A stretch of 64,000 nucleotides of DNA from NCBI RefSeq assembly GCF_017591425.1, contig NW_024466512.1:28387501-28451500 (forward strand). The letters are read 5' to 3'. The position numbers and the translations under genes were made by a program. This DNA comes from Ochotona curzoniae. Taxonomy: Eukaryota; Chordata; Mammalia; Lagomorpha; Ochotonidae. The stretch's first letter is position 1, and every line of letters starts with the position of its first letter. The notes under the pieces are model-generated. The model did no database searches, was not told the DNA's origin, and was given only the letters and a program-made list of their open reading frames with translations. Below are positions 39,201-51,200 of this stretch, piece after piece.

Positions 39201-42200
39201 TGGTCAATTCTTGGAATGTAAGTTAAAGAAAGCAATTCATGGACTTTGTCTTGCAACATTTATTCAGTTTCTTCACAGAAAGCACATGATATAACACATG
39301 CCCTTTTTAATATCATATTACCATTTATTCAGTAGTTTATTCTTTAAATGTTTAATATCCTAGTTATTTTAAATGAAGAAAAACTGTATAAGGGCACTTC
39401 CAAAAGTTCATTGAAACTACAATTTAAATATAAATTTATTTTTGTACAGAAATTTTTAAAATCTAGGGTCTACAAAGAGTTCATGGAAAATATATATTTT
39501 TAAGAAGTATGCATAAATTACTGGCATATTACATCTTTAATATATTTAGTGATTATTAGAAAACTGCTAAGAGTAACTAGAGATATCCTACTTTTTCTCT
39601 GGTAAAAATTAATATGGATTTATGATTTAGCCATAGACAAAGTTTCTCCCACAAGGTAGTAAGTTAAAACACTGTCAGACCCACTCTAGGGGCTACTACC
39701 AGAGAAAGAACATAGCCACTTGAAACTATGATGTCCATAAAGTTGCATCCTGAATTTTGGAACCTTATAATGTAAAAAACCCTTACAACTAATGAGTATA
39801 GTAGTTAAAAATTCTCAAACTTGAGAAAGACATAAGTGAACTCAAAATACTTTCCAAACGCTATTAGGGAAAATGATAAAAAATAAAACGTGCTAACAGT
39901 ATAATGCAGTTGACTAAAACAAAGATACAGCAAATTTCCTGTTATGAAATGGAATGTGGGTGTATGGTTGTGCTGAAACTACTAGCAGTTAGATGTGCAA
40001 TACACACTAGGAAAAATTAGGAAAGAAGACTAGATGGCGCATTTTCACAATTTTTACCTTCAAGGAAGAAGAGAATACAGAGATCCTCTAAATATTAGGA
40101 AAGAATTCAGTGTATTAACCAAGACACATGAGCTATGTCAACATTATCTTTCTAATACTGTTCACCTGTCTGTACTCAGGACAACCGCACACACCCACTG
40201 CATATGTACACATGCCTATGGATTTATAAATACATACATGTATGTCAGTGTGTATAGTCTATTCCCATATACAAAACAAAAATGTACCTGTGGAACACTA
40301 AGCTGTTGCCCAAGTCACACGGTTCTAAAAAAAAGTTCTTAGGTTAGAAGTTTAGCACAGGGCCTAAGATGCTACAGGGTTGTCCACATCTCGTATCAGA
40401 GTGCCTGGGTTAGATTCCTGGCTCTGCCCCCCAATTCATCTTCTTTTATCATTTTTTTTAAGATCTATTTATTTTTATTAAAAAGGCACAATTAGAGAGA
40501 AGGAGACACAAAAGGATCTTCTGTTCACTGATTCAGTTCCCAAGTGGCCGCAACGAACAGAGCTGAGCCAATCTAAAGACAGGAGCCAGGAGCTTCTTCC
40601 AGGTCTCCAGTGTGGGTGCAACGGCCATCCTCAGCTGCTTTCCCAGGCCACAGACACGGAATTGAACAGGAAGTGGAGAAGCCAGGAAATGAACTGGTGC
40701 CCATATGGGATTCTGGTGGTTGCAAGGCGAGGATTCAGACACTGAGCCATTGTGCCGGGCCCATTAGCTTCCTTCTAATGCATACCTGCAGGCAGCAGGT
40801 ATGGACTGAGTCCCCAAATCCCAGTTCATCCCTCGCTCAGCTCTGGCTGTGGCAGGCATTTGAGGAGTGAGTCAGTGGATGGAAGCTTGCTCTCGCCATC
40901 TGTCTCTCTTGCTATTTCTGCCTCTCAAATTTCTTTTAAAAACTCAAGAAAATTTTCAAATTTACCACAGATAAATCTTTTTATGGAGGATTTACTTACT
41001 TATTTGAAAGGCAGCATTACAGAGAAAGAAGGAGATACAGAGACAAAGAAGAGAGAGAGAAATTTTCCATCTACTGATTCACACTCCAAAGGCTGCAACA
41101 GCTAGGGCAATACCAGGCCAAAGGTCTCCCATGCGGGTGGAAGAGGCCCAAGCACTGGGCTCATCTTACTCTGCTTTCCCAGACACTTTAGCAGGGAACT
41201 GGACCAGAAGTGGAGGAGCTAGGACTTGAACAGGTACCCACATGGGATGCTAGTGTCACATGTGACAAAAACCTACAACAGCACAATGCCAGCTCCCCTA
41301 CTACAGTAATTCTGACTGATCACTGGAAAAATGCATACTTTTATGAATTATAGTAGAACATCTAGGTTCAACTATTCATAGCTTATACTTACAACCTGTA
41401 ATAGTCCTCTGTCAGTTTTGTTTTCCTGTCAATTATGTAGTCTAACATTTCAGAAGACTCAATTGCTATAAATTCATTATAATATAGGTTTACTTTGTAC
41501 ATGACAAGACAAACAAATGTATGCTATGATCCAAAAGAAAAAAGTACACCCAAGAACAGACAAAGAAACCCCCTTACCTCCTCTTCATTCTCATCTTCAT
41601 CCTCAAGTACATGTTTCAATGTAATTTCATTCCTTTCTCCTAGAATTCTTTCATGATTGATATAGACATTCTTTCCAAATTTCACATTACTTTGCTTCTG
41701 CAGAGCAACACTGAAGGTCTTCTGGTGCTGTGCCTATTACAAAGGGAGAAAAAAGTCAGACTATTTCTACTTCTATTATAGTCAAAATTAGTTAAAATGT
41801 ATGGTCACTGCATATTCTCATGGATTTCTGTATCTAGGAACTATCATGATATCACCCTGTTCATTCACTCTTCCTTTATGAATAGTCTTTAAGCATTTAT
41901 CAACTTTATTCTGAAAGACTAAGAATTAACTTTTGGCTTTGTTGTCTTCTCTCCTGTATTTTTTTTAAAATATATTTTTATTTTGAATTTTGAATTACAA
42001 AATTGTGGGACAATTTAATATAGTCTGTGCTCATTTTATTCCTTCTAGTTCCCTAAATTTCCTTGTTTTTGGCTTTTTGAAATTCATTTAGATTACTGAG
42101 TTCAGCCTTTATTTCTTAAATTACAAATTTAAGGTTATAAATCTCCCTTTAAACATAATTTGTACTCAGCCGACAAATTTTGATTGTCCTACTTTTTACA

Positions 42201-45200
42201 ATCCCATTCAATATATTTTCTGTTTTCAATTCATAGGTTATTTAAAATGTTATTCTTCATTTCTAAAAGTGCAAGGATTTTTAATTACTTGTTACTGGCT
42301 TCTGGAGTAATTCCAATGTAGTCAGAGGATACACTGCTGCTTCAGTTCTTTCAAATTTACCAGTATTTTCCATATGGACAAGAACTTAATTTTGGTAGGT
42401 GTTCTTGAAAAAAATGTACATTGTGCAATTTATAGGATGCACTTTTTCATATGTGTCAGTTAAGTCATGGTTGTTAATCATATTACTAAAGGATCTATTT
42501 CCTTAATGGTTTATGTATTTATTTATCTTTGTCTGCTGGCCCTACTAGTTACTATAAGGAACAAACCCTCACTTGTATATCAGTACATGGTAGAGTACAT
42601 AAAAGAGTTATATATAGAGAGAAAGACAGAGAGAGATTGTCCACCTGCTGGTTTGCTCCCCAAACAGCCACATTAGCCAGAGCTGGGCTGGTCTAAGGCT
42701 CAGCTCCAGGAGCTTCCTCTGGGTCTCTCCATGGGTGCAGAGGCCCAAGGACTTGCCCTCTGCTGCTCTCCCAGGTACATTAGCAGGTGGAACACAAGTG
42801 GAACAGCCACAGCTCCAACTGGCATGCATATGGGATGACAGTGCCACAGGTGCTGGCTTTACCAGTTATACCACAGTACTGGCCCCCAGCACATTTTTTT
42901 TTCACTGTGACTTTTAACCTAATAGACAAACAATGCAAGGAAACTATCAGTCAGCCAATTGGGTCAGTTACCATTTATTTCATAAGAAAAAAAACCTAAA
43001 ATTGAATTAATGCTATAAAGGCATAGTAACATTAATCACATTATAAAAACCAATTCATTTAAATTTACAAAATGATAAGACAGCAAGAACACATGACAGC
43101 ATAGCCATATTTACACCATGTTAATGGCAGAAAAAATGACCCCAAGGGATGTCTTCAACAGAAAGGCAATGTAGTAAGCTTGGCATAAGTTCTGCTTTGT
43201 AGCTTCTGTTCATTATAGCAAAGTTTTTCAGTCTACCAAATACTTAATTGAGATGAATAAAAATAATATCAAAAGTAAAATTGAGGGCCCAGCACGGAGG
43301 CACAGTGGTTAAGGTCCTCGCCTTGCACGCCCGGGATCCCATATGGGCGCTGGTTCTATCCCAGCAGCCCCGCTTCCGTTCCAGCTCCCTGCCTGTGGCC
43401 CGGGAAAGCAGTCGAGGATGGCCCAAAGCTTTGGGACCCTGCACCCACATGGGAGACCAGGAAGAGGCTCCTGGCTTTAGATCGGCATAGCATCGGCCGT
43501 TGCGCTCACTTGGGGAGTGAATCATCAGATGGAAGATCTTCCTCTCTGTCTCTCCTCTCTGTATATCCACCTTTCCAATAAAAAAATGATAAAAATAAAT
43601 CTTTAAAAAAAAAAAAAGTAAATCGAAGGGCCAGCATTGTGGCACAGAAAGTTTAGCTACTGCTTGTAACATCATCATTCTGCAGAGGCAGCAGTATTAG
43701 TATAGGTTGCTCCACTTCCAACCTAGCTCCCTGCTAATGTACCTGCGAAAGCAGAAGATGACTCAAGGTCCTGGGCCTTGCATTACCCATGTGCAACTTC
43801 AAGTCTTGGCCACTCCATTTCCAATCTAGCTTCCCATGAGTGCGGCCAGGAATGCAGGGGATGAGAGCCAAAGTACTTGGACCCCTGTCACCCATGTGAG
43901 AAACTCTTTTGGAGTTCCAGGCTCTTGCCTCATGCCGACCCAGCCAGGTTTGTTGTGACCGTTTGAGGAGTGAACAGCAGATCTCTCTCTCTCTCCTTCT
44001 CTCTGTCTTTCTCGCCTTCTGTCTCTCCTTCTCTATGATGGTCTGAATTTAAAATATTTACATAAATAAACATTTTTAAAAGAGTCACCTATTTTTATTT
44101 GAAAGGCAGAGTTACAGAAGGAGACAGATCAAGAACTCCCATCTACTGGCTCACTTCCCAAATGTCCACAAGGGCCAGGGCTGGGCTAGGCCAAAGCCAG
44201 GAGAATTTCTTCTGACTCTCCCATGTGAGTGCTGGGGCCTAAGCACATGGGGTCTCTTCCACTGCCTCCCCAGGCATATCCGGAGGAAAACAGATCAAAG
44301 TGGAACAACTGGGTCCTGAAACTGCGCCGATAAGGAGGCAGGCAGCACTTTTACAGATTATGTCACAACACTGGCCCCATACAAATATTTTAAAAATGAT
44401 TTGAAAATCAGATTCTCTAATGATCATGTGTATTAGCAACTAAAAATTAATTTTGAAAAAATGTATACCACAAGTCTTTTATCATTAGAGTACAGCTCCA
44501 ATTTTATTAGCATAAATCATATGTGTTAATTTTCAAAATCAGTACATCTTCAAATAGTAAGCTACTGAACAAAAGCAAATTAAGAAAGAGTAACCAAACA
44601 CCAGAGATCATCTATGAATCTATTTATTTGAGATATATTAAAGAGGTAAATCCACAGAGATATAACAAGAAGAGTTCCCCAAGATGGAGGACTGGGGATC
44701 TTAACAGCATGGCTTCTTTGTGGGATGATGAAAATGTTCTGGAACTAACAGAAATGATGATTGTCATGCTTGGAGTGGCAAGATTGGCAGCAATCCATAA
44801 CTGTTGAACTATCAAAACCACTTGAGCAAGAATCTCGGAGCATGCCCCACTTCAGGGACCTGGGATGAATGGGAGATTGGGTGGGGCTTCTCCCTTAATA
44901 TCCCCCTTTACCTCAGATACAAGAAGGAAACAATGTGGAAATAACAGTCTTACCCACTTTCCTGTAGCCCTTGAACCTTTTTACCCTAATTAACTATGTA
45001 AAGAATGTAAAAATAAATTTTAAAAAATGTATGTTATGACAAAAAAAAAAAGAAATGATGGTTGTCTAACATTTACTAATTACAGGTAAATTACTTATTT
45101 TAAAATGCTTTTGTTATCTGAATTTCATCTCAGAGAAAAAGAAAAACAGTAATAGTATACTACTATGCAAAGCTAATTAAAAGATGTAACAGAAAAATCT

Positions 45201-48200
45201 TATTAATAGTAATCCTTTAAAAAAATCAAAATAGGAAGTATAACTCATATACTTATTACTGGTTTCCTGTGATACATTTCTTTAACAAAATATTAACAGG
45301 TGTATTTCTTTAATTAAATTTTTAAAATGCAGTATGTAATACTTGAGGTAGAGGTTGGGCTGGAAATCATGCTGAGCATGGCTTCATTTATTAATGTTGG
45401 AATTATTAGAACTCTTAAGAGCTAACTCTTGGAAATTGCAGTTAAAATATAATCATTTCTAAAAAGTTTCATTATTGAAAATTTCAAATATGAGCAAAAT
45501 AAACAAGTTAATACAGTGAATTCCCAGTTACCATTACTTACCTTCAACAACTACTATCTTTGCTTTCTTGTTTCATCTACACATTTATTTATCTACTCAC
45601 TCTACACGCAACCAAATTACTCTCTTATTTTCTTTGAGTAAGATTCATATATGAGCGTACTTTAAAAAGTTCAGAGAAAATGCCTGTCATGGAAAAAACT
45701 GCATGGATTTCAAAATTCTTTGCACTTAAATAAACTTAGCTTTCGAAGAATCATCTTAATTTATTTCTTGAATGATCTACTTATTTATCTGAAAGGCAGA
45801 GTGACAAAGAGAGACAAGGACAGACAGATCTTCTATTCACTGGCTCATTCTCCAAATGGCCGCAACAGTCAGGAGTCTGCAAGCCCTTTGGGGTCTCCTG
45901 TGCGGATGACAGAACCCCAAGTACTCAGGTCATCAGCCACTGCTTTCTCAGCTGCATTGGCAACAGCCAGCACTCCAAAACAGGATGCTTGTGTCATAAG
46001 CAGCAGCTTAGCTGCTGGCCACAGCACTGACCTTACCCAATAGACCTATCTAATGATAATTTTCCATGAACACTTTGAAGTTCCTTCTGCAGTGAGATAT
46101 ATAGATCTCACGTATTTTGTAAAAAAAAAAAAAATCATACATTTCCAACTTCTGAGAAAATGCACTTTTGTCCTTTCCCAGGCAATCTCCCGTCAACTAC
46201 AGTTTTACCTGGATTGTGTTTCCTCTCTTCATCTTAAATTAGCTTTTCCTGCTTTAGAATTATATTTAGAATTATATTTATATTAACAAAGGTCACAATT
46301 CATGCCATTTTGTGTTAAATTTTTGTGGCTCAATATATCTGTGATATTTATTTGTGTAGCTGCATTATCAGTAATGTGTTCTTTTGTGCTGCTAAGTAGT
46401 ATTCCATTGCAAGAATATATTATAATTAGTATTTCCATTCTCCCTCTGATCACATTGAGGTGTCACTAATTCAGTGTCACCTAAACAAACTCTATAAACA
46501 TTAAGAGGCTATATTTTCATTTTTTTATTGATAAAACCTGGAAGTAGAACTGCTGACTCTAAATGTATTACTTTTATAATACTCAAACATTTTCCTATTG
46601 TTTGCCTACTTGTTTCTGAACTTAGGATATTTTTTTCAAGATTTATTTATTTTTATTGGAAAGGCAGATATACAAAGAGGAGGAGAGACAGAGAGGAAGA
46701 TCTTCCATCTGTTGATTCACTCCCCAAGTGACCGCAATGGCTGGAACTGAGACAATCCGAAGCCAGGAGCCTCTTCTGGGTCTCTCACAGGGGTACAGGG
46801 TCCCAAGGCTTTGGGCCGTCCTCAACTGCTTTCCCAGGCTACAAGCAGGGAACGGAAAGGAAGTGGAGCAGACAAGATATGAACCAAACCGGCGCTGAGA
46901 TGGGATCTTGGTGCATGCAAGGTGAGAACTTCAGCCACTAGGCTACTGTGCTTGCCCCAATACTTCAATTACTTCTAAAGATGGAACAATTTAGAACATT
47001 AGCACAAAAGGGCTCCCTACCTCACTCTGTGTCTACCACTTTTTAGCTAATTTTAGAACCGTTCTGGCTAACAACAAAGGGTAATATAACTTTGCACATA
47101 TGGAGAAGACTGCTGAGAGTTTGGTTGGTGAGTAACTAAAGATAAGTTATACTGACTTAATTAAAGAAGGAACAACTGTAAATTCAAAGAGAATATGAAC
47201 AAAAATCCATCCTGAACAAGAATCAGAAAAGATAAGAAAGAGTAAATAAAAATGTTTTATAAACATTAAAGTGAACTTTACATGTAGTTTATATCCCAGA
47301 TTACTAAAAAATATTAGATGAAAATTCTTTTTAATCTCACCTGTTTCATTGCTGTTTCACCTATTTTGTCAGAATGTTTTCGAATGCTTTCCAAAAAGTC
47401 TTTGAGATCAGACATGGAGATTTCTTTAATATCCTCACGGAGTTTAGGAAGATTTTCTATCATTAGCTGACAAAACCGGTATTGACTAACCCGAGGGAAG
47501 TACACATTCTCTAATTGCTCCATAGTTTTTAAGGCAGAATAATACCTGTGACAAATTAAAAAGAAAACTCTATAAAAAGTGCTTATCACATGTATTTTAT
47601 AAGCAATTGCAAGCCATTAAAAAAGCTACCATTCTCATCAAAAGCCACAGTAGGGTAAGGTGTCTGGCACAATGGTTAAGGTAGCAGTTCACACGCCCAG
47701 GCTGCCTATCAGGTTGCCAGGGTTTTGTGCCTGCTTCTGCTCTCGATTCCAGCTTCACGCTAAGGCACAGCCCAGGAGCGGCACAGCCCAGGAGCGGCAC
47801 AGCCCAGGAGCGGCACAGCCCAGGAGCGGCACAGGGCAGGAGTGGCACAGGGCAGGAGCGGCACAGGGCAGGAGCCGCACAGCCCAGGAGCCGCACAGCC
47901 CAGGAACCGCACAGCCAAGGAGCGGCAGCGAGGCTTGAGTAACTGGCTTCCTGACACCTGAAATGAGTTCCCAGCTCTGACTCCACACCACGCTGCAGGC
48001 AACTGGGGACTGAATCAGATGAGAGTTCTCTAACTCTGTCTACATCTTTCAGGTAGAGCCTCCTCCAAAAAAAGGCACAGTTGTAGTTAAAACAAGTAAA
48101 ATTAACATCAGTTTCTATTTAGTAATCCTTAAATCACATGAACAAGTTGCAAGCTGAAAATTCATGGCTCCACCAGCGTAAGTCTCCCTAGTCTACTTCA

Positions 48201-51200
48201 TCTACATTTGTAACATTAATATTTGCTAGACGTTACCACAATCATCACTACATATATGCATATATGTAATATATAATAGTTTCAAATTTCTACATCACAT
48301 CAATTATTCAATAGTAATTTGACTTGCAACTTCATATTATCTTACCTATCATAATATCTATCAGGTTCCAAAAAAAAAGTATACATCACAGACTTAATTC
48401 TAACTAAAGTAAAATTTTCAAAAAACTTCTTTTGGAAAATCTTATGCTACTTATTTAGAACAACTAGAAACACTTTTAAGTGTCACAAAATCCAGGTTAA
48501 AAGCCACTGCACATCTACCACTTATTAGGGCACAGTGTGACATGAGAAATATACCAATCAGTAAACACAGTCCGTGCCCTATGACATGGATATATTTCAT
48601 ATGCTTAATTTTCCTTAGACACCTATTGGATACATGCCTATGGCAAACAATTAATAGCATTCTATAGGTAAGAAACCATGTTTACACTAAGTAAAACTAA
48701 CATTCCCAGCCTTGGATCAGCTCAGCTCTGGCTGTTGCGGTCATCTGGGAAGTAAACCAGTATATGGTGGATCTTTCTGTCTCTCCTTCGTTCTGACTCT
48801 TCTCTCTGTAAATCTGTCTTTCCAATAAAAACAAATGAATCTTTTTGTAAAAAAAAGGAAAGAAACCAACTCACCTTTTTGCACTCATCTGTTCTTTTAG
48901 TTTGCTGTACATTTCCAGTACTGCATTAAAAAAATAACATATTAGCTTTTAAAATGAAAAATCTTTTTTGAGGGATGAAAATAAGGCAAAAGAGTGTATT
49001 ACAATACTAGTAGTCTATACTTTGAGTTAGGCTATTTTCAAATAAAATGCTATATACTTGAAACATCTTTATTCCCATATACACTGAACATTCACATATA
49101 CACATATATTAACATATTATATTAAATCCAGAAGAATTCATGTAAATTTCTCATCTACCTTATTTTATTTCCACATTGTTTCCACACAAAAATTATGTTT
49201 TCTTCAAAAACTAACCAACTCATATACATCATGAATGTTTACTTCCTCTATCTTACATTCCTCCTAATCCCACGAGTTAGGCAACTGCACTTTTCATATA
49301 TGCTATATATATATATTTTTTTTAATTTTCTGGTACAATCATGTAAGGTCTAGGATCCCTCAAATTCCCACCCCCACGACTAATTCTCCCCAAATAGAAG
49401 GACTATACAATAGATAGTCCTTCATACAAGTTATAATTCCATCAGTCTGTTATTTAAGTGTGCCCCAACATTGCTGATACAGATAATGTCAGACAGTCCA
49501 CCATCCCATTGTCTAGAGATGTCCAACGGTTTCACTGGGAGTCCCTCTTTGATTTGGAAGCAGGGATGCTTGCACTGTATCCTCACATCTGGATATGGTA
49601 GTCTCTATTACTCCATCACTATACATTCCCTTAAGTGAGATGCCACAAAATAAGGTTGACAACAGATATGAAGTTAACAACTGCACTTTAATTGATGACT
49701 TAACTTGTTCTTTATTCCCATTAGAGACTGTAAGATCCTTCAAAAGCTGGAACTAAGTCATTTTCAACTTTACAGTCCTAGTACCTACCATACTACCTGA
49801 TACACAATATACTTTTGATATCACTGGAAGATTGGATAGAGGGAAGAAAGCAGTTCTGGATGTGGCTCTCAGGAACACAATATTTATGTAAACTCAGAGT
49901 TGGTATCCAGCCTTGAAAGCAGACAGTAGCCATAACAGAAATGTAACTTTAACTTTTTTCTATTTCTCTAAAAGAGTCCACCAGGAGAAGTTGAATTAAT
50001 CTTTCATATTCCATCAGCACCCAATTTTTTTAGGCTTATTACCAGGCAGGGACAAAACATAGTTTGTCTTCATAGTTGTCACAATGTGTCTGGTAGTGAC
50101 AAACAGGTATTAACTATCATCACTGTGAAGAGTAAGTTTCTCAACCTTGAAACCTAATAAGCAACTACTTTGTTTATTCAAAATGAATGTGCAAATATTC
50201 CTGTCCCACTAGAGGTTAACCTGACTAAAAGTGAAAAGCTGTTCTCCCAAATGAGAAAGTAGTACTTTGTTTTCAGCCAAATAAACTGATTGTTTTCACT
50301 GCAATTTGCATTGTTAACTAAAATTTATTGTATGAGCACTATATAAAACACTATATTCTATTTCTTTGGATATGGTAATTCGAGTTCTTTTAAAAAAAAG
50401 TTTGAAAACAGGACACTGAAGTGTACCTGAGCATACCTACCCCGTCTGTTTCAACAGCATATATTAACTCCAGGGAAAGAAAATATTGGCTTAACCACTT
50501 CAGAAGTTTTTGATGTCCCTATAATACTTGACCTCTAATAGACACCATATACCTAGCCTTTCCACAATACAGGAAGAAATGCAAGAAGGGAGAAGACCTA
50601 GCACTTCTGATGTTTTCTTACCTTATCAGCAAAATGAGATTGTGAGCAAAGCAAAACCAACCTGTTAAGTAACAAACAGAAAACAATGGAAAACTAGAGG
50701 TAAAAAATTAGGCAAATTAGGCAAAGGAGAGAAAGGGTAATTAAAAGAGACTCTCCCTGTGGGAAAGCACTCTGAGGGGGAAAAACTAACAGGAAGGTGA
50801 GGGGAATGAACAGCAAACTAAGCAGAGAGGAAATGGAAAGTGGGAGTTGTTCTAGAAAACTGATGTGACAGTTAAACAGGGGCTTCATAATGTGAGAAAA
50901 CCATAGAAATTCAGGTAAAAGAGTAATCAGGAAAGATGATCAAGGGCTTTGTTGGGAGGTAATAACCAAATAATTTATAATTTCCATAATACAGAATGAC
51001 TGCTGCTATAATATTGTAATTTTTACCAGGCCACGCATTACATTATAAACAAGTTTAACTCACCTGGAAGGCATAATTGTAATTTTTCTACCACAGTAGT
51101 AATATTTCTTTGTTGAATTCTACATCGAATAATATCTTCTGTTTGAACTATCACCTTAAAAAAGAAAAAAGTCTTTTTTAAGCAAACATTTAAACAGTAT

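Noticed and set aside
43244..43678. 144-codon open frame, minus strand
   Set aside because: It is an antisense read of a young C-SINE.
47597..48002. Several long overlapping open frames rich in CAAPGLC or AQPRSGT repeats
   Set aside because: They are an artefact of the 16-bp minisatellite, which keeps all frames open.
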